This document shows, piece after piece, positions 1 through 9,914 of a stretch of 64,000 nt of DNA. Every line of letters begins with the position of its first letter. Position 1 is the stretch's first letter. The position numbers and the translations under genes were made by a program. The DNA is from Devosia sp. (GTDB lineage: Bacteria > Pseudomonadota > Alphaproteobacteria > Rhizobiales > Devosiaceae), in the NCBI RefSeq assembly GCF_014860165.1, contig NZ_JACZKG010000017.1, positions 28,159 through 92,158 of the forward strand. Direction: 5' to 3'. Under the pieces are notes generated by a model that saw only the letters and a program-made list of their open reading frames with translations, was not told the DNA's origin and did not search any database.

Positions 1-1
1 T

Positions 2-625
2 GCCGAAATCCCGCTTATCGTCTGCATCACTGAAGGCGTGCCGGTCCTCGACATGGTGCGGGTCAAGGCGAAGCTGGAAAAATCCAAGTCGCGGCTTATT
101 GGTCCCAACTGCCCCGGCGTGCTGACGCCTGAAGAGTGCAAGATCGGCATCATGCCGGGCTCGATCTTCTCCAAGGGCTCGGTGGGCATTGTTTCGCGCT
201 CGGGCACGCTTACCTATGAAGCTGTGTTCCAGACCACCAATGAAGGCCTCGGCCAGACCACCGCTGTCGGTATCGGCGGCGACCCGGTCAAGGGCACCGA
301 ATTCATCGACATGCTCGAAATGTTCCTCGCCGACGAAGCCACCAAGTCGATCATCATGATCGGCGAAATCGGCGGTTCGGCCGAGGAAGATGCAGCGCAG
401 TTCCTGATCGACGAAGCCAAGCGCGGCCGCAAGAAGCCGATGGCCGGCTTCATCGCGGGTCTGACGGCGCCCAAGGGCCGCACGATGGGCCATGCTGGTG
501 CCGTAATTTCGGGCGGTAAGGGCGGCGCCGAAGACAAGATCGCGGCGATGGAGGCAGCGGGCATCCGCGTGTCGAAGTCGCCGGCCCGGATTGGTCGGAC
601 GCTGGCGGAAGTGCTGAAGGGTTGA
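2..625 (+). CDS. sucD: Succinyl-CoA synthetase alpha subunit, 5'-truncated by window edge
   Basis: This is the C-terminal 207 residues of the ADP/GDP-forming succinyl-CoA ligase alpha subunit, which makes succinate and a nucleoside triphosphate from succinyl-CoA in the TCA cycle. The frame is open to the left edge, so the track start at 38 is internal. Visible family signatures are [27 protein letters not shown] and [24 protein letters not shown] carries the phosphorylated catalytic histidine. The normal C-terminus is present. It lies upstream of sucA in the usual alphaproteobacterial suc order, and sucC is expected off-window. Identity is secure; only the N-terminal third is missing. Confidence 0.97.
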   Translation, partial: AEIPLIVCITEGVPVLDMVRVKAKLEKSKSRLIGPNCPGVLTPEECKIGIMPGSIFSKGSVGIVSRSGTLTYEAVFQTTNEGLGQTTAVGIGGDPVKGTEFIDMLEMFLADEATKSIIMIGEIGGSAEEDAAQFLIDEAKRGRKKPMAGFIAGLTAPKGRTMGHAGAVISGGKGGAEDKIAAMEAAGIRVSKSPARIGRTLAEVLKG

Positions 626-650
626 GGGTCAACTCCGTCTGACACCCACC

Positions 651-719
651 GTCATCACCCAGCTTGTCCGGGTGATCCATGGTGCGGTGCACCTGGATTG
701 CCGGGACAAGCCCGGCAAT
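651..719. repeat. Palindromic intergenic repeat downstream of sucD
   Basis: Three back-to-back inverted repeats are visible. ATCACCC pairs with GGGTGAT (654-660/670-676). GGTGC pairs with GCACC (681-685/689-693). ATTGCCGGG pairs perfectly with CCCGGCAAT (697-705/711-719). This looks like a REP/mosaic-type element of the kind scattered through alphaproteobacterial intergenic DNA. It may act as a 3' processing or partial termination signal between sucD and sucA. Confidence 0.6.
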
Positions 720-798
720 GACGATGTAACGGCAAAGTGCGCGGGCAACGGCGCCCGTGATTGCCAGAGTACGACCAATGTCGGTCGCGCTTCGGACA

Positions 799-911
799 CA
801 GAACGGTGTTACCCCGTTCTGGCCGGTAGCGGTTAGTATGATAATTGAGCCGCGACCCTGCTCAGGGGTCGCACCACTTAACAGGATACTAAGGATAAGC
901 GGTCAGTATCC
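799..911 (+). promoter_or_regulatory. Structured leader with three hairpins upstream of sucA
   Basis: Three perfect stems follow each other. CAGAACGG/CCGTTCTG lies at 799-806/814-821 with a 7-nt loop. GCGACCC/GGGTCGC lies at 852-858/866-872. GGATACT/AGTATCC lies at 905-911 on its right arm and 884-890 on its left, with AAGGA in the loop. They fill the gap between the sucD repeat and sucA. This could be a regulatory leader or a promoter region with chance pairing. No known riboswitch class is recognised. Confidence 0.4.
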
Positions 912-994
912 GACACGAAATCAGGGACCGCATGGACCGGTATGGCCGGTTCGTTGAGAAGGATGGCGGGGCGTGGGCCTCGCATGAAAAAGCG

Positions 995-3900
995 ATGACA
1001 CGACAGGAAAAGAACGACACGTTCTTGCTGACTTCGTTCCTCTATGGTGGGAACGCCGACTACATCGAACAACTCTATTCCCGCTACAAGACCGATCCAC
1101 AGAGTGTCGACGACACCTGGAAGAGCTTCTTCTCCAAGCTCGACGACGCCGAAGGCGTCGCCCAGCAGAATGCCGAGGGCCCGAGCTGGGGCCGCAAGGA
1201 CTGGCCGCAGAGCGCCAATGGCGAACTGGTCAGTGCCCTGGACGGCAATTGGGGCGACATCGCCGTCAAGACCGAAAAGGCCGTGGCCAAGAAGGCCGAG
1301 GCGATGGGCGTCGCCAGGTCCTCCGTTGCCGACGTGCTGCAGGCCACGCGCGACTCGATCCGCGCCATCATGATGATCCGTGCCTATCGCATGCGCGGGC
1401 ACCTGCATGCCGATCTCGACCCGCTGAAGATGAAGGCCGATGAGCCGGCGCCAGAGCTCGACCCCAAGAGCTATGGCTTCACCGAAGCCGATTATGGCCG
1501 CAAGATCTTCATCGACAACTATCTGGGCCTGGAATACGCGACCATTCCCGAGATGCTGACGATCCTCCGACGTACCTATTGCGGTACGCTGGGCATCGAG
1601 TTCATGCATATCTCCGATCCCGAAGCCAAGCAGTGGATCCAGGAGCGCATCGAAGGTCCGGACAAGGAAATCACCTTCACCAAAGAAGGCAAGAAGGCGA
1701 TCCTGTCCAAGCTGATCGAGGCGGAAGGCTTCGAGAAGTTCATCGACGTCAAATATACCGGCACCAAGCGCTTTGGCCTGGATGGCGGCGAATCCACCAT
1801 TCCGGCGCTCGAGCAGATCATCAAGCGCGGTGGCGCCCTGGGCATCAAGGACATCGTGCTGGGCATGGCCCATCGCGGGCGCCTCAACGTGCTGACGCAG
1901 GTGATGGCCAAGCCGCACCGCGCGCTGTTCCACGAATTCAAGGGCGGTGCTTTCTACCCTGATGACGTCGAGGGTTCGGGCGATGTGAAGTATCACCTGG
2001 GTGCGTCCAGCGACCGCGAGTTCGACGGCAACAAGGTGCACCTGTCGCTCACGGCCAACCCCTCCCACCTCGAAATCGTCGATCCGGTGGTGCTGGGCAA
2101 GTCGCGCGCCAAGCAGGACCAGCACATTGCGCCCGATGGCAAGCTGGTCAACATTGCCACCGACGGCAAGCCCGACCGCTCGATGGTGCTGCCGCTGCTG
2201 ATCCATGGCGATGCCGCCTTTGCCGGGCAGGGCGTGATCGCCGAATGCCTAGGCCTTTCCGGCCTCAAGGGTCACCGCACGGGTGGCTCGATCCACTTCG
2301 TGATCAACAACCAGATCGGTTTCACCACGAGCCCGATGTATTCGCGCTCGTCTCCCTATCCGACCGACGTCGCCAAGATGATCGAGGCACCGGTCTTCCA
2401 CGTGAACGGGGACGATCCGGAGGCCGTGGTGTTCGCGGCCAAGGTCGCGGTCGAATATCGCCAGAAGTTCGGCAAGCCTGTCGTCATCGACATGTTCTGC
2501 TATCGCCGCTTCGGCCACAATGAAGGCGACGAGCCCAGCTTCACCCAGCCGCTGATGTATTCCAAGATCCGGTCGCACAAGTCGACGCTGGAGATCTATG
2601 CGGACAAGCTGGTCGCCCAGGGTCATCTGACGGTCGCCGAAATCGACAAGATGAAGGCCGACTGGCGCGCCAGGCTCGAAAGCGAGTTCGAGGCGGGGCA
2701 GGACTATCGCCCCAACAAGGCCGACTGGCTCGATGGCGCCTGGAAGGACTTCAAGCCGGCCGAGCAGGAAGGTCCGCGTCGCGGCGAAACCGGCGTCGAA
2801 ATCGAACGGCTGGCCAAGATCGGCACAGCGCTGACGCGCATCCCTGAAGATTTCAACGTCCACAAGACGGTCAAGCGCTTCATGGACAACCGCCTGGCCG
2901 CGATTGAATCGGGCGAGGGTATCGATTGGGCAACCGCCGAGGCTTTGGCCTTCGGTACGCTGGTGACCGACGGTCATCCGGTGCGCCTTTCGGGCCAGGA
3001 TGTCGAGCGTGGCACGTTCAGCCAGCGCCACTCGGTGCTGAACGACCAGCAGGTCGACAACAAGACCTATACCCCGCTCAACAATCTCGATCCGGAACAG
3101 AGCCGCTACGAGGTCATCAACTCGATGCTCTCGGAAGAGGCGGTGCTCGGTTTCGAATATGGCTATTCGCTGGCCGAGCCGAAGGCGCTGACCATCTGGG
3201 AAGCCCAGTTCGGTGACTTCGTGAATGGCGCGCAGGTGGTGATCGACCAGTTCATCAGCTCGGGCGAACGGAAGTGGTTCCGCATGAGTGGCCTGGTGAT
3301 GCTGTTGCCGCATGGCTATGAGGGGCAGGGGCCGGAGCATTCCTCCGCACGTCCCGAGCGCTTCCTGCAGCTCTGCGCCGAAGACAATATGCAGGTTGCC
3401 AACTGCACCACGCCGGCCAACTACTTCCACGCCCTGCGCCGCCAGGTGACCCGCGACTTCCGCAAGCCTTTGATCCTGATGACGCCCAAGAGCCTGCTGC
3501 GGCACAAGCGTGCCGTCTCGGGCCTCGTGGAAATGGGTCCGGATTCGTGCTTCCATCGCCTGTTGTGGGACGATGCCGAGGCTCCGGGCGCGCCAAAGAC
3601 CACGATCAAGCTGGCCGCCGACGACAAGATCCGTCGCGTCGTGCTGTGCACAGGCAAGGTCTATTACGACCTGCTCGAAGATCGCGAGAAGAAGGGCATC
3701 GACGATGTGTACCTGCTGCGCATCGAGCAGCTCTATCCGTTCCCGGCCAAGGCGCTGCTGGACGAATTGAGCCGCTTCAAGAATGCCGAGATCATCTGGT
3801 GCCAGGAAGAGCCCAAGAATATGGGTGCCTGGGCCTTCATTCAGCCTTATGTTGAATGGGTATTCGACCAGATGGGCCGGACCGGGCAGCGCGTACGCTA

Positions 3901-3997
3901 TATCGGCCGCCCGGCATCTGCCTCCACGGCGACGGGTCTGATGCGGACCCACCTGGCCCAATTGCAAGCCTTCCTCGACGAAGCCTTCGCCAACTAA
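995..3997 (+). CDS. sucA: 2-oxoglutarate dehydrogenase E1 component
   Basis: Thiamine-diphosphate-dependent E1 of the 2-oxoglutarate dehydrogenase complex decarboxylates 2-oxoglutarate and succinylates the E2 lipoyl group. The N-terminal E2-binding segment ([19 protein letters not shown]) is followed by the TPP-fold core ([39 protein letters not shown]) and the C-terminal transketolase-like half ([16 protein letters not shown]). From the ATG at 995 the protein is 1000 aa, the usual family length, and begins [10 protein letters not shown]. An in-frame ATG at 932 with a better Shine-Dalgarno match (CAGGGA) would add 21 atypical residues, so the start is not settled. Its stop is 11 nt before sucB. 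Confidence 0.97.
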   Translation: MTRQEKNDTFLLTSFLYGGNADYIEQLYSRYKTDPQSVDDTWKSFFSKLDDAEGVAQQNAEGPSWGRKDWPQSANGELVSALDGNWGDIAVKTEKAVAKKAEAMGVARSSVADVLQATRDSIRAIMMIRAYRMRGHLHADLDPLKMKADEPAPELDPKSYGFTEADYGRKIFIDNYLGLEYATIPEMLTILRRTYCGTLGIEFMHISDPEAKQWIQERIEGPDKEITFTKEGKKAILSKLIEAEGFEKFIDVKYTGTKRFGLDGGESTIPALEQIIKRGGALGIKDIVLGMAHRGRLNVLTQVMAKPHRALFHEFKGGAFYPDDVEGSGDVKYHLGASSDREFDGNKVHLSLTANPSHLEIVDPVVLGKSRAKQDQHIAPDGKLVNIATDGKPDRSMVLPLLIHGDAAFAGQGVIAECLGLSGLKGHRTGGSIHFVINNQIGFTTSPMYSRSSPYPTDVAKMIEAPVFHVNGDDPEAVVFAAKVAVEYRQKFGKPVVIDMFCYRRFGHNEGDEPSFTQPLMYSKIRSHKSTLEIYADKLVAQGHLTVAEIDKMKADWRARLESEFEAGQDYRPNKADWLDGAWKDFKPAEQEGPRRGETGVEIERLAKIGTALTRIPEDFNVHKTVKRFMDNRLAAIESGEGIDWATAEALAFGTLVTDGHPVRLSGQDVERGTFSQRHSVLNDQQVDNKTYTPLNNLDPEQSRYEVINSMLSEEAVLGFEYGYSLAEPKALTIWEAQFGDFVNGAQVVIDQFISSGERKWFRMSGLVMLLPHGYEGQGPEHSSARPERFLQLCAEDNMQVANCTTPANYFHALRRQVTRDFRKPLILMTPKSLLRHKRAVSGLVEMGPDSCFHRLLWDDAEAPGAPKTTIKLAADDKIRRVVLCTGKVYYDLLEDREKKGIDDVYLLRIEQLYPFPAKALLDELSRFKNAEIIWCQEEPKNMGAWAFIQPYVEWVFDQMGRTGQRVRYIGRPASASTATGLMRTHLAQLQAFLDEAFAN

Positions 3998-4008
3998 AGG
4001 ACAAGACA

Positions 4009-5304
4009 ATGTCGACTGAAATCCGCGTCCCGACGCTGGGCGAAAGTGTCACCGAAGCCACTATCGGCCAGTGGTTCAAGAAGGTGGGCGACACTGTCGC
4101 CGCCGATGAACCCATCGTTGAACTCGAGACCGACAAGGTGACCATCGAAGTACCCGCGCCTGCCGCCGGCGTGCTCGAGGCCATCGCTGCCGAAGCCGGC
4201 ACCACTGTCGATGTGGGCGCCTTGCTGGGCGCCATCGGTGGCTCGGGTGCTGGTGCCGCCACCGCGGCGCCCGCTGCCGCTCCGGCTCCGGCCAAGACCG
4301 AAGTGCCCGCCGCCAATGCTGCCGGCCCCGAGCCGATCAAGCCGGCAGGTACGGGCATGCCGCCGGCTCCTTCGGCGCAGAAGCTGATCAACGAGAGCGG
4401 CGTCAACGGCTCGGATATCGATGGTTCGGGCAAGCGTGGCCAGGTGCTCAAGGAAGACGTGCTCGCCGCGCTCGCCAAGCCAGTGGCCGTGGCCGAGGCA
4501 CCGGCCGTGGCCCAGGCCGCGCCGGCTTCGGCTCCCGCTGCCAAGCCGGCTGAAGCCCCCAAGACGCCCGCCGCGCCGCGCGCCCCGGTTTCGGCCGACG
4601 ATGCCAGCCGCGAAGAGCGGGTCAAGATGACCCGCCTGCGCCAGACCATTGCCCGCCGCCTCAAGGATGCGCAGAACACCGCGGCGATGCTGACCACCTT
4701 CAACGAGGTGGACATGCAGCCGGTGATGGACCTGCGGACCCAGTACAAGGAGCTGTTCGAGAAGAAGCATGGCGTCAAGCTGGGCTTCATGGGCTTCTTC
4801 ACCAAGGCCGTGGTGCATGCGCTCAAGGAAATCCCGTCGGTCAATGCCGAGATCGATGGCGACGACCTGATCTACAAGCAGTATGCCCATATCGGCGTGG
4901 CCGTGGGCACCGACAGGGGCCTGGTGGTCCCGGTGGTGCGCGACGCCGACCAGATGAGCATTGCCGATATCGAGAAGTCGATCAACGCGCTGGGCAAGAA
5001 GGCGCGCGACGGACAGCTGTCGATGGCCGACATGCAGGGCGGCACCTTCACCATCTCCAATGGTGGTGTCTATGGTTCGCTGATGTCGACGCCGATCCTC
5101 AATGCGCCGCAGTCTGGCATTCTTGGCATGCACAAGATCCAGGAGCGGCCGGTCGTGGTCGGCGGGCAGATCGTCATCCGCCCGATGATGTATCTGGCGC
5201 TGAGCTATGATCACCGCATTGTCGATGGCAAGGAAGCCGTGACCTTCCTCGTCCGCGTCAAGGAAAGCCTCGAAGCACCGGAACGCCTGGTTCTGGACCT
5301 CTAG
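4009..5304 (+). CDS. sucB: Dihydrolipoamide succinyltransferase, E2 of 2-oxoglutarate dehydrogenase
   Basis: E2 core of the 2-oxoglutarate dehydrogenase complex transfers the succinyl group from lipoamide to CoA. An N-terminal lipoyl domain (residues 1-80) has the lipoylated lysine in ETDKVT. Next come an Ala/Pro-rich linker, a peripheral subunit-binding domain (about 120-155), a second Ala/Pro linker and a C-terminal acyltransferase domain (from about 200). The catalytic motif is SYDHRIVDG near the end. The length is 431 aa, normal for the family. The track start at 3856 lies inside sucA; the ATG at 4009 is preceded by AAGGA and gives the canonical [14 protein letters not shown] start. Confidence 0.98.
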   Translation: MSTEIRVPTLGESVTEATIGQWFKKVGDTVAADEPIVELETDKVTIEVPAPAAGVLEAIAAEAGTTVDVGALLGAIGGSGAGAATAAPAAAPAPAKTEVPAANAAGPEPIKPAGTGMPPAPSAQKLINESGVNGSDIDGSGKRGQVLKEDVLAALAKPVAVAEAPAVAQAAPASAPAAKPAEAPKTPAAPRAPVSADDASREERVKMTRLRQTIARRLKDAQNTAAMLTTFNEVDMQPVMDLRTQYKELFEKKHGVKLGFMGFFTKAVVHALKEIPSVNAEIDGDDLIYKQYAHIGVAVGTDRGLVVPVVRDADQMSIADIEKSINALGKKARDGQLSMADMQGGTFTISNGGVYGSLMSTPILNAPQSGILGMHKIQERPVVVGGQIVIRPMMYLALSYDHRIVDGKEAVTFLVRVKESLEAPERLVLDL

Positions 5305-5327
5305 GGTCCAACGCTCTAGTTTGCAGA

Positions 5328-5355
5328 GGGTCGGGGCTATGCTCCGGCCCTTTTT
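5328..5355 (+). terminator. Rho-independent terminator after sucB
   Basis: GGGTCGG (5328-5334) pairs with CCGGCCC (5344-5350), allowing one G-U pair. The loop is short and a run of T follows. It ends the sucAB transcript before the SDR gene, so lpd probably needs its own promoter or readthrough. Confidence 0.7.
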
Positions 5356-5374
5356 GCTTTTGGGGGGCAGGGTG

Positions 5375-6133
5375 ATGGACAAGGGCGTGGTGATCGTTAC
5401 CGGTGGGTCGCGGGGGATTGGCGCGGCGACGGCAAGGCTTGCCGCGGCGCGCGGCTATGCCGTGGTGGTCAACTACTCCGCCAGCGCCGATGCGGCGCAG
5501 GCAGTCTGTGCCGACATCCACGCACGGGGTGGCAAAGCTGCCGCGGTGCGCGGCGATGTTTCGCTGGAAGCCGATATCGACCACATCTTTGCCGCGGCGG
5601 ACCGGCTGGGGAGGCTGGCGGGCCTGGTCAACAATGCCGGCGTCATTGACCGCGTCGCGCGGGTCGATGAATTCGACACGGCCCGGCTGACCCGCATGTT
5701 CGCCGTCAATACGATGGGGACCATTCTCTGCAGTGGCCGCGCGGTGCGGCGTATGTCGAGCCGGTATGGCGGCAAGGGTGGCGCCATCGTCAATATCACC
5801 TCGGCAGCGGCCAAGCTGGGGGCGCCGGGAACCTATGTCGACTATGCGGCGGCCAAGGGCGCGGTGGACAGTTTTACGGTCGGGCTGGCGCTGGAAGTGG
5901 CCGCCGAGGGCATTCGCGTCAATGGCGTGCGCCCCGGGATCATCGATACCGAACTCCACGCCGCGGGCGGCGATCCGGACCGGGCGGCGCGCATGGCCGC
6001 CAGCCTGCCGATGCCACGGGTGGGAACGGCGGAGGAGGTGGCGCGGGCGATCCTGTGGCTGCTGTCGGACGAGGCGAGCTACACGACCGGCACGGTGATC
6101 GACGTCACCGGCGGGCGGGGAATCCGACCCTAG
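5375..6133 (+). CDS. SDR family NAD(P)-dependent oxidoreductase
   Basis: Classical short-chain dehydrogenase of 252 aa. The cofactor site TGGSRGIG is at the N-terminus. NNAG occurs near residue 87, the catalytic Ser lies in the NITSAAAK region, and the YxxxK pair is in YAAAKG. The C-terminal TTGTVIDVTGGRG matches 3-oxoacyl-ACP-reductase-like SDRs. The ATG at 5375 follows GGGGGGCAGGG; the track start at 5321 would run through the sucB terminator. The substrate cannot be read from sequence. It sits between sucB and lpd but has no obvious TCA role. Confidence 0.88.
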   Translation: MDKGVVIVTGGSRGIGAATARLAAARGYAVVVNYSASADAAQAVCADIHARGGKAAAVRGDVSLEADIDHIFAAADRLGRLAGLVNNAGVIDRVARVDEFDTARLTRMFAVNTMGTILCSGRAVRRMSSRYGGKGGAIVNITSAAAKLGAPGTYVDYAAAKGAVDSFTVGLALEVAAEGIRVNGVRPGIIDTELHAAGGDPDRAARMAASLPMPRVGTAEEVARAILWLLSDEASYTTGTVIDVTGGRGIRP

Positions 6134-6238
6134 AATTTGCCGCATTGGGGTGTGAAGAGCGGGCATTGGCGGGTGTTCACCTGCTCGTTACGCCGCGCGG
6201 CGGTCAATGCTAACAGTCTGTTAACGTCATTGGTCCAG

Positions 6239-6727
6239 ATGCGGTGGGGTGCCAATAGAATTTTCGGAGTAGCAGGCCTTTTGCGACCACTGATTTTCCC
6301 GGCCGTCATCTGGCTTCTTGCCCTTGCCCCCACCGCCGCACAGGATGCTGCCGACGCCGAACTGATCGGCGAGTTGATGGCGTTCCATGGCTCGCAGGCC
6401 ATCGTTTCGGCGATGACCACGCATTGCTACGAAACCACCGGGCTCGACCCGGCCTATCAGAGCGCCAATGACAACTGGTATCTGCGCAATATCGGCTTCC
6501 TCGACCTGGCCGACCGGGTGATCGTTCGGTTGGGCGGGGGCGCCGAAGGGCAGCAGGAAGCGGCCGAAACCTATGGCGGCAGCCAGATCATGAGCGCCTA
6601 TAACCAGGCCGAGGACAAGGACGCGTTCTGCCGGGCCTTTCTCGAGCAGGTCGATGGCGGCGCGCTCGACATCGACAAGCAGTTGCCCGATGCGCTGGCC
6701 AAGGCGCAGGCCATCGCCGCGCAATAA
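6239..6727 (+). CDS. Small exported protein of unknown function
   Basis: Predicted 162-aa protein with a hydrophobic N-terminal segment (LLRPLIFPAVIWLLALAPTAAQ) followed by an AQ-D cleavage-like site, so it is probably periplasmic. The mature part is about 120 residues with Cys in THCYETTG and DAFCRAF, which could form a disulfide. I recognise no family. The start could be the ATG at 6239 or a TTG at 6281 preceded by CGGAG, which would leave a compact signal peptide. The track start at 6137 is unlikely. It is co-directional with its neighbours but 100 nt from the SDR, so it is probably separately transcribed. Confidence 0.7.
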   Translation: MRWGANRIFGVAGLLRPLIFPAVIWLLALAPTAAQDAADAELIGELMAFHGSQAIVSAMTTHCYETTGLDPAYQSANDNWYLRNIGFLDLADRVIVRLGGGAEGQQEAAETYGGSQIMSAYNQAEDKDAFCRAFLEQVDGGALDIDKQLPDALAKAQAIAAQ

Positions 6728-6801
6728 CACCCCCTGCCCATGGGTTGGCTGATCCTCTTGGCCAGCTATTGTAGCCGCAGCACGACCGGCGGGGGCAAAT
6801 C

Positions 6802-7287
6802 ATGCTGCGAATGACTGTTTTGGCCGGGCTGCTGCTGGCCGGAAGCGCGCAAGCCGCCGAATGCACCATCAGCAATGCCCGGTACGAGCACGACCAGGCA
6901 GCATGGCACCTGAGCTTCAAGCCAGTGCCAAAATTTTCGGCTCCAAACCAGACAGCGGCGTTCATCATCGAGCTGCCCAACTCCGCCGTGACGCTGGAGG
7001 GTGCGGTGCACCGACCCAACGGCTTTGGCTCCCCGCTCTGGTCGATCAGCGGCCCCTGCTCGGAAACCAGCACGGAGAGCTGCACCTTCGTCGAGGGCAA
7101 TCCGGCCGCCTATGGCAATTATGGCGGCAAGGTTGGCTGGTTCGACGATGCGCCCGGCGCGACGGCGCCCGACCAGTTCATCCTGCCGCAGCTCGCGATG
7201 AGCCTCTGGTATTCGATGTATCGCGAGAATGAGTTCGTCGCGGACAACAATGAGGGCGACGTGTTCACGCTCACCGGCTGCGACTGA
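6802..7287 (+). CDS. Secreted cysteine-containing protein of unknown function
   Basis: A 161-aa protein with a clear signal peptide (MLRMTVLAGLLLAGSAQA, cleavage after AQA). The mature domain is about 143 residues with four Cys (AECTIS, GPCSE, ESCTFV, LTGCD), suggesting two disulfides. It has a beta-rich, Gly/Asn/Pro-rich look and a low positive charge. A GGGGG run 8 nt before the ATG supports the start. No enzymatic motif is visible and I do not recognise the family. The gene stands alone between the previous exported protein and the LysE exporter. Confidence 0.75.
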   Translation: MLRMTVLAGLLLAGSAQAAECTISNARYEHDQAAWHLSFKPVPKFSAPNQTAAFIIELPNSAVTLEGAVHRPNGFGSPLWSISGPCSETSTESCTFVEGNPAAYGNYGGKVGWFDDAPGATAPDQFILPQLAMSLWYSMYRENEFVADNNEGDVFTLTGCD

Positions 7288-7354
7288 CGGGAATCTTCGT
7301 TTCCCTCCACCACGGACTTCGATAAACAGAGGTTCCGATCTCTCGCGTGTGGTG

Positions 7355-7993
7355 ATGCGCATGAACTTTCCCTGGCTCGAATTTGCCGCGCTGATGCTCG
7401 CCTTCGGCATCAATGCCGTCATCCCCGGCGCCGATTTCGCCATGGTGCTGCGCCAGTCCATCGCGCATGGTCGCCGCGCGGCCCTGTTCACCTCGGCCGG
7501 CATTGCCACCTCGATCCTGGTCCATGGCAGCTATACGCTGCTGGGCATCGGCGTCATCGTCGGGCAGTCGCTGCTGGTGTTCAACATCATCAAGTGGGTC
7601 GGCGCCGCCTATCTGGTCTGGCTGGCCATTTCGGCGCTGCGCAGCCCGGCGCCCAAGCCGCCCGAAGAGGGGCGCCTCGCCTCGGTCCGGCCCGGCGATT
7701 TCGCGGCATTCGCGCTGGGTTTCCTCACCAACCTGCTCAACCCCAAGGCGGTGCTGTTTTTCCTCGCGCTCTTCACCACCCTGGTCTCGGCCCATACCGG
7801 TGGCGACATCAAGGTGATCTATGTGCTGAGCATGAGCATCATGCTTTTTGCCTGGTTCGCTTTGGTCTCGGTTTTCTTTACGACAGCCTCGGTACGACAG
7901 GGCTTTTTCCGCTTTGGCCGATGGTTTAATCGGGTCACCGGCATTACATTCATCCTGCTGGCGGTGCGTGTCGCACTCGCCCAGCAGCACTAG
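7355..7993 (+). CDS. LysE/RhtB family amino-acid exporter
   Basis: Inner-membrane exporter of the LysE/RhtB family, usually for amino acids or derivatives such as homoserine lactone. The 212 residues show about six hydrophobic segments. The family signatures are an early NAVIPGADFAMVLRQ segment (the GPD-like motif) and FLTNLLNPKAVLFFLALF in the middle. The ATG pair at 7355/7361 fits family length; the track start at 7229 overlaps the preceding gene. No adjacent LysR-type regulator is present, so the substrate is open. Confidence 0.87.
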   Translation: MRMNFPWLEFAALMLAFGINAVIPGADFAMVLRQSIAHGRRAALFTSAGIATSILVHGSYTLLGIGVIVGQSLLVFNIIKWVGAAYLVWLAISALRSPAPKPPEEGRLASVRPGDFAAFALGFLTNLLNPKAVLFFLALFTTLVSAHTGGDIKVIYVLSMSIMLFAWFALVSVFFTTASVRQGFFRFGRWFNRVTGITFILLAVRVALAQQH

Positions 7994-8011
7994 ACAGTTT
8001 TGGGGCTCCCT

Positions 8012-9421
8012 ATGGCAGACGTTTTCGATCTCATCATCATTGGCTCGGGTCCGGGCGGCTATGTCGCGGCGATCCGCGCGGCGCAGCTGGGGATGAAGGT
8101 CGCGGTCGTGGAGAAGTGGGCGACGCTGGGCGGCACATGCCTGAATATCGGCTGCATTCCCTCCAAGGCCTTGCTGCATGCCTCTGAGCTGTTCGAGGAG
8201 GCCGGGCATGGCTTCAAGGCGCTGGGCATCGATATTCCCGCGCCGGTGCTGAACCTGCCCATGATGATGAACCACAAGACCGAAACGGTCGCGGCCAATG
8301 TCGGGGGCGTCGACTATCTGTTCAAGAAGAACAAGATCACCACCCTGCGCGGCATCGGTACCATCGTGTCGCCCGGCAAGGTGCTGGTGACGCCGCAATC
8401 GGGCGATGCCACCGAAGTCGAGACCAAGAATATCGTCATCGCCACCGGCTCGGTATCTGCCGGTCTGCCGGGCATCGAGATCGACGAGAAGCGCATCGTG
8501 ACCTCGACGGGCGCGCTTGGTCTGGACAAGGTGCCGGGCAAGCTCCTGGTCATCGGCGCCGGCGTGATCGGGCTGGAGCTCGGTTCGGTGTGGGCGCGGC
8601 TGGGCGCGCAGGTGACCGTGGTCGAATATCTCGACCGCATCCTGCCCGGCATGGACAGCGAAGTGGCCCGCCAGTTCCAGCGCATGCTGCAGAAGCAGGG
8701 CATGGAATTCAAGCTGTCGAGCAAGGTCGCCGGCATCGACAAGCAGGACGACGGCTCGCTCAAGGTACGGGTCGAGCCGGCCAAGGGCGGCGACATGGAA
8801 ATTCTCGATGCCGATGTGGCGCTGGTCGCCATCGGCCGCAAGCCGTTCACCGAGGGGCTGGGGCTGGACATTGTCGGCGTGGCGCTGGACGAGCGCGGCC
8901 GGGTGCGCGTCGACGCGCATTACAAGACGTCGGTCGACGGCATCTATGCCATTGGCGACGTGATTGCCGGCCCGATGCTGGCGCACAAGGCCGAGGACGA
9001 GGGCATTGCGGTGGCCGAGATCCTCAACGGCCAGGCCGGGCACGTGAACTATGCGGCTATCCCGGCGGTGGTTTACACCAATCCGGAAATCGCTTCGGTC
9101 GGCAAGACCGAGGATGAGCTCAAGGCCGAAGGCATCGACTACAAGATCGGCAAATTCCCCTTCACCGCCAATGGGCGCGCCAAGGCGATGCTGGCGACGC
9201 AGGGTTTCGTCAAGATTCTGGCCGATGTCGAGACGGACCGGGTCCTGGGCGCCCATATCGTGGGCAAGAATGCCGGCGAGATGATCCACGAGCTGGTGGT
9301 GCTGATGGAGTTCTCGGGCTCGGCAGAGGATCTGGCGCGCTCGACCCATGCCCACCCGACGCTGTCGGAAGCGGTGCGCGAAGCGGCATTGTCGCTGGGG
9401 GATGGCGCGATCCATATCTGA
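8012..9421 (+). CDS. lpd: Dihydrolipoyl dehydrogenase (E3)
   Basis: FAD-dependent E3 reoxidises dihydrolipoamide on 2-oxoacid dehydrogenase complexes and passes electrons to NAD+. The FAD-binding GSGPGGY is at the N-terminus, the redox disulfide is in [14 protein letters not shown], and the NAD site is [12 protein letters not shown]. An FAD-contacting AIGDVIAG and the C-terminal [10 protein letters not shown] active-site histidine follow. Length is 469 aa, typical. The ATG at 8012 gives [13 protein letters not shown] and follows TGGGG. It lies four genes from sucB but on the same strand, consistent with service to the OGDH complex encoded just upstream. Confidence 0.97.
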   Translation: MADVFDLIIIGSGPGGYVAAIRAAQLGMKVAVVEKWATLGGTCLNIGCIPSKALLHASELFEEAGHGFKALGIDIPAPVLNLPMMMNHKTETVAANVGGVDYLFKKNKITTLRGIGTIVSPGKVLVTPQSGDATEVETKNIVIATGSVSAGLPGIEIDEKRIVTSTGALGLDKVPGKLLVIGAGVIGLELGSVWARLGAQVTVVEYLDRILPGMDSEVARQFQRMLQKQGMEFKLSSKVAGIDKQDDGSLKVRVEPAKGGDMEILDADVALVAIGRKPFTEGLGLDIVGVALDERGRVRVDAHYKTSVDGIYAIGDVIAGPMLAHKAEDEGIAVAEILNGQAGHVNYAAIPAVVYTNPEIASVGKTEDELKAEGIDYKIGKFPFTANGRAKAMLATQGFVKILADVETDRVLGAHIVGKNAGEMIHELVVLMEFSGSAEDLARSTHAHPTLSEAVREAALSLGDGAIHI

Positions 9422-9446
9422 GGGCTTTTCTGCTCAAGGCCATAAA

Positions 9447-9480
9447 GGGCTCCGGCGCCGCGCCGGGGCCCTTTTGTTTT
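9447..9480 (+). terminator. Rho-independent terminator after lpd
   Basis: GGGCTCCGGCG pairs with CGCCGGGGCCC across a 3-nt loop with one G-U pair, followed by TTTTGTTTT. This is a strong intrinsic terminator 25 nt after the lpd stop. Confidence 0.85.
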
Positions 9481-9726
9481 GGGCATGCCGAAGCGGCCGG
9501 CTCACCCCACCACTGTTCACGCCACTCGGGCGAACCCCGAGCGGCCATGTCACCCAAAATCGCTCCACTGGAGCGATCTTGCCTGCGGCCGGATCGAAGC
9601 CGGCAGGCCGCTCATGCGTGTGGTTAGGAGGGGGTACTCCGATGCCTGTGGCGGTCGTGGTCGGCTAGGTGCAGAGCCCTCGGGTCAAGCCCTGATTGAC
9701 GGCCGGTGGGCTGGACGAATAGTCAT

Positions 9727-9757
9727 CATACAACATCCTGAGTTTTGTATGTTGACT
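9727..9757 (+). promoter_or_regulatory. Candidate operator/promoter for the TRAP-kdu operon
   Basis: CATACAA (9727-9733) and TTGTATG (9745-9751) form a perfect 7-bp inverted repeat with an 11-nt spacer. It is followed directly by TTGACT (9752-9757), a plausible -35 box. The rest of the 9481-9914 gap shows only GC-rich pairing and no gene. The FadR-type GntR encoded in the operon (12954) is the natural candidate ligand-responsive repressor. Assignment is inference. Confidence 0.45.
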
Positions 9758-9914
9758 TACCAGTCCCTCTTCCATACCAGTTTCAACACCAAGCCTGCTC
9801 GGAGTCCAGAGGGCGCGTGCGGACTTGAGCGAGGGGTGAAACCCGTCGCGTGCAACGGCATCGGCAAACGGCGCGGAGGACGGGCCGGACCGGTGCCACT
9901 TTGGGAGGACATCC

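Noticed and set aside
38-625. ATG at 38 as the sucD start
   Set aside because: The frame is open to the left edge with conserved SucD residues upstream, so the gene is truncated by the window and does not start here.
626-794. tRNA or small RNA gene in the sucD-sucA gap
   Set aside because: The palindromes are short REP-like stems; no cloverleaf, T-loop GTTCGA-type motif or CCA end is visible.
878-2206. 442-aa minus-strand ORF opposite sucA
   Set aside because: Antisense to a confident gene; the composition (His/Asp/Leu/Gly-rich) is that of a GC-rich shadow frame and there is no motif.
2249-4009. 586-aa minus-strand ORF opposite sucA
   Set aside because: Shadow of sucA codons with no domain signature and no promoter or ribosome site.
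7271-9415. 714-aa minus-strand ORF opposite the LysE gene and lpd
   Set aside because: Spans two confident genes and an intergenic gap; low-complexity His/Gln/Arg/Asp-rich sequence.
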